DNA from: Campylobacteraceae bacterium
GTDB taxonomy: Bacteria > Campylobacterota > Campylobacteria > Campylobacterales > Sulfurovaceae
Length of the DNA: 5,604 nucleotides
Assembly (NCBI GenBank): GCA_027023325.1
Contig: JALVVQ010000329.1
Span: 1 to 5,604 of the forward strand
Reading direction: 5' to 3'
A program made the translations under genes and the position numbers. Within the stretch, counting starts at the first letter, position 1, and each line of letters starts with the position of its first letter. Below, one piece after another: positions 1 to 5,465 of the stretch. Under the pieces are notes generated by a model. That model searched no databases. It worked only from the letters and a program-made list of their open reading frames with translations, and was not told the DNA's origin.

Positions 1-316
1 CAGAAAGGTCGACCCAAAGCTAGAACGGGTCGCCCGCACGCTCGGCGCCAGCCAGATGCAGACCTTCTGGTCGGTTTCCCTACCCAATGCCAGAGGAGAT
101 ATCATCAACGGCGCCCTGATGATGTGGAGCAGGGCACTGGGAGAGTTCGGCGCGGTGGTCATCATCGCCTACCACCCCATGGTCGCCCCCGTACTCATCT
201 ACGACCGCTTCAACAACTATGGACTGAGCTACTCTGCTCCTGTGGCTGCGGCGATGATATTGGTTTCTGTGTTGTTGTTTCTTGTGGTGAGGGGGGTTAA
301 TAATCGGGTGGGGTAG
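1..316 (+). CDS. wtpB: Molybdate/tungstate ABC transporter permease, WtpB-like (C-terminal part)
   Basis: This is the end of the inner-membrane permease of an oxyanion importer. The reading frame is open from base 2 and gives 104 residues up to a TAG stop. The first third holds the EAA loop that docks on the ATPase: ERVARTLGAS, the conserved glycine, then SLP about ten residues later. Next come ALGEFGAVVIIAYHP and APVLIYDRF, which closely match what I recall of archaeal-type WtpB/ModB permeases, where an EFGA stretch is followed by AYxPxxAPVLxYERF. A last hydrophobic helix (VAAAMILVSVLLFLVV) ends the protein. In the family, the complex imports tungstate or molybdate for molybdopterin enzymes. 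The N-terminal part, the binding protein and probably the ATPase lie outside the window. No ATPase gene follows and a terminator starts 83 bases downstream, so this is the last gene of its operon. The exact anion is not decided by sequence; ModB is the alternative name. Confidence 0.85.
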   Translation, partial: RKVDPKLERVARTLGASQMQTFWSVSLPNARGDIINGALMMWSRALGEFGAVVIIAYHPMVAPVLIYDRFNNYGLSYSAPVAAAMILVSVLLFLVVRGVNNRVG

Positions 317-398
317 AGTCGGTGGCGCATATTACCAGCATATAGACACCTTGCTCTATGAAGGCATAGGGGTTTACAGTTGAGTGTTTCAGTGTATT

Positions 399-431
399 GA
401 ACCGGTCACATTTTGTGACCAGTTCTTTTTT
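399..431 (+). terminator. Intrinsic terminator of the permease operon
   Basis: A perfect 7-bp stem, GGTCACA (404-410) and TGTGACC (414-420), closes a TTT loop. One C/A mismatch (403/421) is followed by four more pairs, GAAC (399-402) with GTTC (422-425). A run of six T (426-431) follows at once. The T tract is only on the + side, so it ends rightward transcription from the permease. This is a textbook rho-independent terminator. Confidence 0.85.
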
Positions 432-446
432 CGTTTTCGTCGAGTT

Positions 447-487
447 GAAACATAAAGTCATCAGGGAATCGCTTCATGTTTCTTTTT
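447..487 (+). terminator. Second hairpin with T run, possible terminator or small-RNA end
   Basis: GAAACAT (447-453) is complementary to ATGTTTC (476-482). After one mismatch, AAG (455-457) pairs with CTT (472-474). The loop is 14 bases and five T follow (483-487). The stem is AT-rich and the loop long, so it is weaker than the hairpin at 399-431. It could be a back-up terminator or the 3' end of a short transcript. Chance is also possible. Confidence 0.35.
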
Positions 488-488
488 A

Positions 489-513
489 CGGCTCAACTTC
501 TTTCCAAGAGCCG
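489..513. repeat. GC-rich inverted repeat CGGCTC/GAGCCG
   Basis: A perfect 6-bp inverted repeat, CGGCTC (489-494) and GAGCCG (508-513), with a 13-base spacer. It directly follows the T run of the preceding hairpin. Neither strand has a T tract after the stem, so it does not look like an intrinsic terminator. The function is unknown. Confidence 0.4.
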
Positions 514-606
514 AGGTTGCAGACTCCAGTGTATTCAAAGTCAATGAGCTACGATGAAGATTTGTCTGTCTTTTTAAAGTACTTTGTCATTTGTAGCCTA
601 CTAACA

Positions 607-2544
607 CTATTTTTCGCGAGAGCTTTGACTACTGAATGAATCTCGTATATGTAAAAACTCATCCAAATATTCAAAAAACAGATCAATGAGTTTTGGATCA
701 AAATGTTTTCCTCTCTCTTCTTTTAAAAAAGCAAAAATCTTTTGATCACTCCAAGCATTTTTGTAGTGTCTGTCACTGCCCAAAGCATCGAATACATCTG
801 CAAGAGCTGTAATACGACCGTATATATGAATCTCTTCACCTTTGAGTCCTTTTGGATAACCATTTCCGTCATATTTTTCATGATGCTGATGTGCAATAAT
901 AGCAGCCGCTTTGAGGAGCGGCTTCTGGGAATCTTTAAATAACCCATATCCTATGTCTGTATGGGTTTGCATGACTTCCCATTCTTGCTTAGTAAGCTTG
1001 CCAGATTTTTTTAATATCTCATCAGGTATCCCGACTTTTCCGATATCGTGCATCGGTGATGCTATAGTGAGGTATTTGATCTCTTTTTCTTTGAGCCCAT
1101 ATATTTTTGCCAAAAGCTCTGAGTAGAGTGCAACTCTTTTTACATGAAGGGCAGTTGTCTGACTCCTTCTTTCACCAATTTCTCCCATCCTGAATATTAG
1201 CTCTTCTTGCGTGTGCTCTAGCTCTTCCTGGAATGCTATGATATCTGTAATGTTATTTCTAATTGCAATAAACTCTTCAATCTCACCTTTATGGTTAAGA
1301 ATAGGACTGATGATAGCTTCTACGATATAAAAATCACCATTCTTTTTTCTGTTTTTCACAATGCCGGTCCACGGTTTTTTTGCTAGGATGGTATTCCACA
1401 TGTCTCTAAAGGCTGATTTTGGCATATCTGGATGGCGAATGATGTTGTGGGCTTTACCTGTAAGATCTTTTCTTTTGTAGCCAGAAATGGTACAAAATTT
1501 ATCGTTGGCATAGGTAATCCTCCCTTTTTTGTCTGTTTTGGATACGATACTGCTTCTGTCTACAGCATTTTTGTATTGTTGCAATAATGCAATATTTCGC
1601 AAAATATCATTTTTCAGTTTGTGCCCAAGCCAAGAAGCAAGGAGAAACATCAGTAGAAAAAAAGTAGTTTGCCAAATAATTTGTAATTTTGTGGCAGCTA
1701 CTTTATGTTTAATATAAGCATTAACCTCCCCAGTAAGAGATTTTTCTATATCTGCTACTTGAATGATAATGCCTGTAGCTGCATCAAACCATTTTCGAGG
1801 ATCTTCTTTTTGGTTCCCAAGCTGGAGTGAAGCATATTTTTCGACGGTATTTTCAATATATTTATACTCTGCGCTTGTTGTTATTTTGTGAAGAGCATTA
1901 AGGTACTTATGTGAGCCTATTGCGTCAAGCCTCTCTCTCGAGGAGTCACATACTCCCTTGGAGTGAAAAACAGTGTATAGAAGATTTTTGTCCAAAGTGT
2001 TTCTGTTTGAGAACACCCCATTAAAAGAACCTCTTATTCGTCCAAGTGCCTCTTGTAAAAAAGAAAGATTTAGATAAATCTTTGATTGTCTTAAAAGGTA
2101 GGCATCATTTAGACTCATACCTATTTTAAAATAATATTTTTGCATTTCTTTAATGGCGTCAGTATAAAATGAAAATGCCTGCATTGTAGAGATACTTAAA
2201 GTATCTATCTTTTGTCTTATGTCGAAAAGTTTTGCTGCATTGTAGTGGAGTTTTTTATAATCGTTGTCTACTCTTTTTCTTGTTTGCCTGAGCTCTAAGG
2301 AGAATTTATTGCCTTTGCTCCCAAGAAAACCACTGCTCAAACCTCTCTCTTGTTGAAAATCCATTATGAGCTGCGAAATATTTTTTGTTTTGTAGGTATT
2401 TGTTTGCAGGATTTTTAGTTCTTCAAGTTGCTCTTTGGATTTAGATACCAAAATCAAAAAACCTACGCCGATAATAAAAATTGGGATAAAAGTCAGAATT
2501 TTTAATTTTGTTATTGGATTGTCTGATTTGATAACATGCTCCAT
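607..2544 (-). CDS. Membrane sensor with NIT, Aer-like PAS and HD-GYP domains (predicted c-di-GMP phosphodiesterase)
   Basis: Complete 645-aa inner-membrane signalling protein. Helix 1 (about residues 13-33) and helix 2 (about 288-307) bracket a periplasmic all-helical region matching the nitrate/nitrite-sensing NIT domain: QQERGLSSGFL near 64-74, LRQTRKRVDND near 85-95, and DPRKWFDAATG near 248-258. A PAS domain (about 325-435) has RHPDMP at 370-375, DMW at 381-383 and PWTGIVKNRKKNGD at 391-404, as in the FAD-binding PAS of Aer. The HD-GYP domain (about 455-630) keeps H467, H499-D500, K503, H528, H554-H555, G562-Y563-P564 and D583, so the metal site appears intact. In the family this hydrolyses c-di-GMP. 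The ATG at 2544 leaves a normal short cytoplasmic tail before helix 1, but no Shine-Dalgarno sequence is seen. An IS630 end lies 12 bases upstream. Activity and ligand are inferred. Confidence 0.93.
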   Translation of the reverse strand: MEHVIKSDNPITKLKILTFIPIFIIGVGFLILVSKSKEQLEELKILQTNTYKTKNISQLIMDFQQERGLSSGFLGSKGNKFSLELRQTRKRVDNDYKKLHYNAAKLFDIRQKIDTLSISTMQAFSFYTDAIKEMQKYYFKIGMSLNDAYLLRQSKIYLNLSFLQEALGRIRGSFNGVFSNRNTLDKNLLYTVFHSKGVCDSSRERLDAIGSHKYLNALHKITTSAEYKYIENTVEKYASLQLGNQKEDPRKWFDAATGIIIQVADIEKSLTGEVNAYIKHKVAATKLQIIWQTTFFLLMFLLASWLGHKLKNDILRNIALLQQYKNAVDRSSIVSKTDKKGRITYANDKFCTISGYKRKDLTGKAHNIIRHPDMPKSAFRDMWNTILAKKPWTGIVKNRKKNGDFYIVEAIISPILNHKGEIEEFIAIRNNITDIIAFQEELEHTQEELIFRMGEIGERRSQTTALHVKRVALYSELLAKIYGLKEKEIKYLTIASPMHDIGKVGIPDEILKKSGKLTKQEWEVMQTHTDIGYGLFKDSQKPLLKAAAIIAHQHHEKYDGNGYPKGLKGEEIHIYGRITALADVFDALGSDRHYKNAWSDQKIFAFLKEERGKHFDPKLIDLFFEYLDEFLHIRDSFSSQSSREK

Positions 2545-2554
2545 TGCTATATAC

Positions 2555-2576
2555 TTTATAAAAATGCCGTATTATG
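2555..2576 (-). promoter_or_regulatory. Candidate promoter of the sensor gene within the IS end
   Basis: Read on the minus strand, two -10-like boxes lie upstream of the sensor start: CATAAT (2576-2571) and TATAAA (2560-2555). The first would give a leader of roughly 20 bases, the second a nearly leaderless message. No good -35 box is seen, which is common in Campylobacterota, where the -35 element is weak. Both boxes lie in or partly in the left end of the IS630 remnant, so transcription of the sensor may now depend on IS sequence. Confidence 0.3.
2557..2566 (+). repeat. Probable left terminal inverted repeat of the IS630 remnant
   Basis: TATAAAAATG, matched exactly by the reverse complement of 3174-3183, with partial similarity for about ten more bases inward. 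It ends 12 bases before the start codon of the sensor gene. Confidence 0.6.
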
Positions 2577-2591
2577 CCGTTTTTCGCATTA

Positions 2592-2604
2592 ATTATGCCA
2601 TAAT
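2592..2604. repeat. Short palindrome ATTATG-C-CATAAT
   Basis: Two perfect 6-base arms around a single central base, lying about 50 bases upstream of the sensor start and overlapping the first copy of the neighbouring 14-bp tandem repeat. It could be an operator half-site pair or chance in AT-rich sequence. Confidence 0.4.
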
Positions 2605-2625
2605 CCGTAAACCAAAATCCGTAAA
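2598..2625. repeat. Two tandem copies of a 14-bp unit
   Basis: The units CCATAATCCGTAAA (2598-2611) and CCAAAATCCGTAAA (2612-2625) are directly adjacent and differ at one base. They lie beside the point where the transposase reading frame stops resembling IS630. A second direct repeat, ATGCCGT, occurs nearby at 2564-2570 and 2574-2580. Confidence 0.75.
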
Positions 2626-3173
2626 TAGCCAAGCCCATCAACCCATTGTATCTCTGCATTCTCTTCTTTACTTTGTTTCTCTATAGCTGGACAGCTTTCT
2701 TCCAGCCATGTCTGTACTGCTTTATCACTTCTTTCATAGGCTCTCTTTATAGGAACCGGTGAGGTAAACTCCCACCGTTGCAAGTATTCACCTACTGTAG
2801 AGATAGGTATATCTATATCGTAATCATGTATAATAAGTTTCTTTACTGACTCTCTTGTCCATAACATGTATTTGAACTTCAACTGTTGGGGTTGTAGTGT
2901 CTATGAGTCGTAATATAGGTGCGATTCTTGTTGGGGGTGTTAAGGTTTTTTTAGCTCCATCTTTTCTGCCTCGTTTTTGAATCTTGATAGCATCTATTTC
3001 ACCTTTTTATATTTTGTATACCATGTAGATACTGTGGTATGATGTACATCTAGAATTACTCCTATCTTTTGATAACTCATCCCTCTTTTTCTCATCACTA
3101 TGCCACATTCTCTTAACTCTTGTTATGCCGGTATTGTTAATTTTCTTGCATCTCTTTTTGTACCATATTATAA

Positions 3174-3183
3174 CATTTTTATA
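3174..3183 (-). repeat. Probable right terminal inverted repeat of the IS630 remnant
   Basis: CATTTTTATA, the exact reverse complement of 2557-2566. It lies eight bases upstream of the transposase start codon, and the Fic-like frame opens six bases beyond it. Confidence 0.6.
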
Positions 3184-3188
3184 CATAA

Positions 3189-3362
3189 ATATTTGACTGT
3201 TTAGTTAGTGGTTTAATAGCAGACTTTAAGTATGAAATAATCGCATCGCATCCTTTTCTTGAGCTCAATGGAAGAATAGCGAGAATGTTTTTTGATTTGA
3301 TAACTTTTTATAGAGGTTGCGAATTTGTAGATGTAACCCCCCATTTACCAACTTTTAGATAA
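3189..3362 (+). pseudogene. Fic-domain protein fragment
   Basis: The frame is open from 3189, just after a TAA, to a TAA at 3360-3362, giving 57 residues with no start codon at its head. It contains HPFLELNGRIARMFFDLI (His codon 3249-3251), preceded by FKYEIIAS and followed by FYRGCEFVD. Fic proteins, which mostly transfer AMP to target proteins, carry the active-site signature HPFx(D/E)GNGRxxR. Here every signature position is kept except the first glycine, which is Leu. Normal Fic domains are much longer, so both the N-terminal and most other parts are lost. The right end of the IS630 remnant abuts the fragment, which may mean the IS landed in or near a fic gene. The identification rests on one motif plus its helical context. 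The reading is inert today and its end overlaps the presumed glyS promoter. Confidence 0.7.
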
Positions 3363-3365
3363 AAT
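3360..3365 (+). promoter_or_regulatory. glyS: Probable -10 element of glyS
   Basis: TAAAAT within TAGATAAAAT, 31 bases before the glyS start codon. It is the best -10 match in the spacer and would start transcription near 3371-3373. No clear -35 box is seen. It overlaps the stop codon of the Fic fragment. Confidence 0.5.
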
Positions 3366-3367
3366 CC

Positions 3368-3387
3368 CCTATATTACGCCATATAGG
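3368..3387 (+). promoter_or_regulatory. Inverted repeat overlapping the glyS ribosome binding site
   Basis: CCTATAT (3368-3374) and ATATAGG (3381-3387) form a perfect 7-bp inverted repeat around six bases. The right arm contains the AGG of the AGGA Shine-Dalgarno sequence (3385-3388), which sits 8 bases before the ATG at 3397. As RNA it could mask ribosome binding; as DNA it could be an operator. Confidence 0.45.
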
Positions 3388-3396
3388 ATGATGCAT

Positions 3397-5445
3397 ATGA
3401 CACAACCACTACTTATCGAGATCGGTGTAGAGGAGCTCCCCGCTGTACCGCTACTCAAAATCATAAAAAATATCGAACAATCATGGAAAAAGATTCTAGC
3501 AGCCTATAGACTGGAGAGTGATTTTGAATTTCTTTATACCCCTAGGCGACTGGTTATCCGTGCTGAGGCGATGCCAGTCAAGCAGACAGACAGTGTCATA
3601 GAGCTGATGGGTCCTCCGGTGCAAGCAGCGGTCAGAGATGGAGAAGTGACGCAGGCAGGGCAAGGGTTTGCCAAGAAGTGTGGTGTGGCATTTGAAGATC
3701 TGGGTTGTGTGGACAACAATGGCAGAGAGGTACTCTACTACAAAAAAGAGGAGCAGGGCGCCGCTACTGCTGATCTGCTACAGGCGATGCTGGAGGAGTG
3801 GATGGGCTCGATGGCGTTTGGCAAGATGATGCGCTGGGGGAGTCGTAGCGATGAGTTTATCCGTCCGATCCGTTGGTTACAGGTGAGATTGGGTGAGGAT
3901 TCTGTGGATGTGACGCTCTTCGGTGTGAAGTCTGGCACGACGACACAAGTCCATAGAATGGTCAACTACGAGGCAGTAGAGGTATCTAATATTAATTCAT
4001 ATGAAACTCTATTGACTGAAGGTGCGGTGATGCTCAAACCCTCCGATAGAGAGGCGAAGATACTGACCGAGTTTGATGCCCTCGAAGCAGCACATGGGAT
4101 CACAATCGAACGAGACAGCGCCTTGCTGGCAGAGGTCGTGGCGATCACTGAGAACCCCAAGGCATTGGTCGGGACTTTTGACGCGCTCTTCTTGGAGCTT
4201 CCTCCAGAGGTGATTATCACCTCTATGAAAGAGCATCAGCGCTATTTCCCTGTCTTTGAGCATGGCAAGATCGCCAATAAATTTGTGGTGGTTTCCAATG
4301 CCTATACCGAGAATTACTCGAAAGTCGTAGCAGGGAACGAGCGCGTACTGAGACCTCGCCTTGCGGATGGACTTTTCTTCTATAGAAATGATTTGAAAAA
4401 TGGACTCAGTACCGACGGACTTGAAAAGGTACAATTTATCGATGGGCTTGGCACGCTGGCAGATAAAATTGCAAGAGAGAAGAATATAGCTCTGAGACTA
4501 CTGGGGCTCTACATGGAAAAAGTAGAAGCCCAGACAGGCAAAGACAATGCAGCACTCGAAAAGCTCATGGATAGAGCTGTCACGCTTGCCAAGGCAGACC
4601 TCATGAGTGAGATGGTCTATGAGTTTACCGAGCTTCAGGGACTCATGGGCTACTACTATGCCAAAGCGCTGGGCGAAGACCCATTGGTATACAATGCTAT
4701 CAAAGAGCAGTATATGCCAGTAGGTGAGGGTGCGGAGCTACCTAGCTCTGTATTCTCCGCTATCGTGGCGATGTCTGCCAAGCTGGATACGCTCATGGGG
4801 CTCTTCTCAGTAGGCAAGATACCTACAGGCTCCAAAGACCCGTTTGCCTTGCGCCGTGCGGTCAATGGTATCGTACGGATCGTGACAGCGTATGACTTGG
4901 CATTTGATATGGATGAGGTGGTGGCGCTTCTGGGAGGTGCCTATGATGATTTCGATACTGCGTTGCTGACTGACTTCATCATCGAGCGTATCAACAAATC
5001 ACTCGATGCCAACCCCTCAGTGATAGCCTCCGTACTCGCCTCAGGCGAACGAGATATCAACGAAATAGCCAAGAAAGTAGCAGCCCTCAACGACATCGTC
5101 TCCTCCACTACCTTTAAAGAGCAGTTCTCTACCTTCAAGCGTGTGGCCAATATCTCCAAAGATGTGGATTTGGATGCCGATTTGAGTGTAGATACCAGAC
5201 TTTTTGTCGAGGATGCAGAGGTCGCCCTCTACAGTGCCTACGAGAAAGTGATCACTCAAGACTACGCAGACTACAAGACACAGCTAGAAGCACTCTTCGG
5301 GATCAAGCCTGAGCTGGATGCGTATTTTGACAATGTGATGGTAAATGTGGATGATGCGGTGTTGAAGCGTAACCGTTTGCATACGATTGGGTCTGTGTAT
5401 AAGAGTTTTAGGGGGATTGCGGATATTAAGGAGATTTCGGTTTAG
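3397..5445 (+). CDS. glyS: Glycyl-tRNA synthetase beta subunit
   Basis: Beta chain of the bacterial alpha2beta2 glycyl-tRNA synthetase. In the cytoplasm this enzyme charges tRNA-Gly; the beta chain chiefly recognises the tRNA, while the alpha chain (glyQ, not in this window) forms the aminoacylation site. The 682 residues match the usual length near 690. Family motifs appear in order: LLIEIGVEELP at the N-terminus, TPRRLVI, RWGSRSDEFIRPIRW, MKEHQRYFPVF, GNERVLRPRLADGLFF, VQFIDGLGTLADK, then the HD-like core AKADLMSEMVYEFTELQGLMG and IPTGSKDPFALRR. An anticodon-binding tail (DALR type) fills roughly the last 110 residues. ATG codons also occur at 3388 and 3391, but AGGA at 3385-3388 overlaps or crowds them. 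The ATG at 3397, spaced 8 bases and starting MTQPLLIEIG, fits best. The gene is intact and more GC-rich than the block to its left. Confidence 0.97.
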   Translation: MTQPLLIEIGVEELPAVPLLKIIKNIEQSWKKILAAYRLESDFEFLYTPRRLVIRAEAMPVKQTDSVIELMGPPVQAAVRDGEVTQAGQGFAKKCGVAFEDLGCVDNNGREVLYYKKEEQGAATADLLQAMLEEWMGSMAFGKMMRWGSRSDEFIRPIRWLQVRLGEDSVDVTLFGVKSGTTTQVHRMVNYEAVEVSNINSYETLLTEGAVMLKPSDREAKILTEFDALEAAHGITIERDSALLAEVVAITENPKALVGTFDALFLELPPEVIITSMKEHQRYFPVFEHGKIANKFVVVSNAYTENYSKVVAGNERVLRPRLADGLFFYRNDLKNGLSTDGLEKVQFIDGLGTLADKIAREKNIALRLLGLYMEKVEAQTGKDNAALEKLMDRAVTLAKADLMSEMVYEFTELQGLMGYYYAKALGEDPLVYNAIKEQYMPVGEGAELPSSVFSAIVAMSAKLDTLMGLFSVGKIPTGSKDPFALRRAVNGIVRIVTAYDLAFDMDEVVALLGGAYDDFDTALLTDFIIERINKSLDANPSVIASVLASGERDINEIAKKVAALNDIVSSTTFKEQFSTFKRVANISKDVDLDADLSVDTRLFVEDAEVALYSAYEKVITQDYADYKTQLEALFGIKPELDAYFDNVMVNVDDAVLKRNRLHTIGSVYKSFRGIADIKEISV

Positions 5446-5453
5446 GGGAAGAT

Positions 5454-5460
5454 AAGGAGG
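5454..5460 (+). promoter_or_regulatory. Strong Shine-Dalgarno sequence AAGGAGG
   Basis: A near-perfect anti-16S match, five bases before ATG 5466. It fixes the start of the following gene, which is too short and truncated here to be judged by length. Confidence 0.85.
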
Positions 5461-5465
5461 ACTAG

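Larger units (their letters stand above)
432..606. other. Gene-free spacer between two convergent genes
   Basis: No credible coding region is seen between the permease terminator and the stop of the minus-strand sensor gene. The possible + frame through here starts inside the terminator hairpin, has no ribosome binding site, runs into the sensor gene and resembles nothing I know. The spacer does carry two inverted repeats, listed separately. A 10-bp palindrome AAAGTACTTT at 576-585 lies 22 bases beyond the sensor stop but has no suitable T tract, so no clear terminator for the sensor gene is visible. Confidence 0.6.
2589..3166 (-). pseudogene. IS630-family transposase, frameshifted and C-terminally truncated
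   Basis: Once a cut-and-paste transposase. It begins at ATG 3166 with MVQK, then shifts frame within an A run. The next frame reads RDARKLTIPA, an in-frame TAA (3123-3125), then QELRECGIVMRKRGMSYQKI, containing the first helix-turn-helix typical of IS630, and ends at KYKK near 3006. Another shift gives GEIDAIKIQKRGRKDGAKKT. After at least two more shifts near 2885-2940, the frame from about 2882 reads LKFKYMLWTRESVKKLI, STVGEYLQRWEFT and PIKRAYERS, the family's winged-helix region. It then reaches NAEIQWVDG, where the first catalytic Asp normally sits. After this IS630 similarity stops, and the later Asp and Glu of the DDE triad are missing. The 97-residue open piece (2589-2882) is therefore not a gene of its own. 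The gene is certainly inactive. Confidence 0.88.
2557..3183 (-). mobile_element. Internally deleted IS630-family insertion sequence remnant
   Basis: The element of about 627 bp is bounded by probable terminal inverted repeats: TATAAAAATG at 2557-2566 and its exact complement CATTTTTATA at 3174-3183. Similarity continues inward, with about 16 of 20 positions matching. Each repeat begins with TA, consistent with the TA target duplication typical of IS630/Tc1 elements. It encloses a broken IS630 transposase on the minus strand. Complete family members are usually around 1 kb or more, so several hundred bases are missing, chiefly the transposase C-terminal half. The ends were found by eye and could be off by a few bases. 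Confidence 0.65.

Noticed and set aside
404..420. GGTCACA-TTT-TGTGACC as a CRP/FNR-type operator
   Set aside because: The half-sites face the wrong way for TGTGA-N6-TCACA and the spacing is three, not six. The flanking pairs and T run fit a terminator much better.
489..513. CGGCTC/GAGCCG as terminator of the minus-strand sensor gene
   Set aside because: On the minus strand the stem is followed by TAAAAAG, not a T tract, and it lies about 95 bases past the stop.
500..606. A tRNA or other structured RNA gene in the spacer
   Set aside because: No cloverleaf with a T-arm GGTTC motif or matching acceptor stem could be found.
397..639. An 80-residue + strand open frame in the spacer
   Set aside because: It starts inside the terminator stem, has no ribosome binding site, overlaps the end of the well-supported sensor gene and shows no recognisable motif.
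2564..2625. Short repeats as a CRISPR or phage-like array
   Set aside because: Only two copies of each unit, with no unique spacers of regular length and no cas genes nearby.
2441..2686. Overlapping open frames on both strands around the sensor start
   Set aside because: They cross the sensor's N-terminus and the IS end in other frames and match no family.
2589..2882. The 97-residue minus frame as an independent gene
   Set aside because: Its content is the middle of an IS630 transposase, and the preceding part continues in other frames to 3166. It is a piece of one pseudogene.
4009..4434. A 141-residue minus-strand frame inside glyS
   Set aside because: It lies wholly within the strongly supported glyS coding sequence, has no recognisable motif and is a shadow frame.
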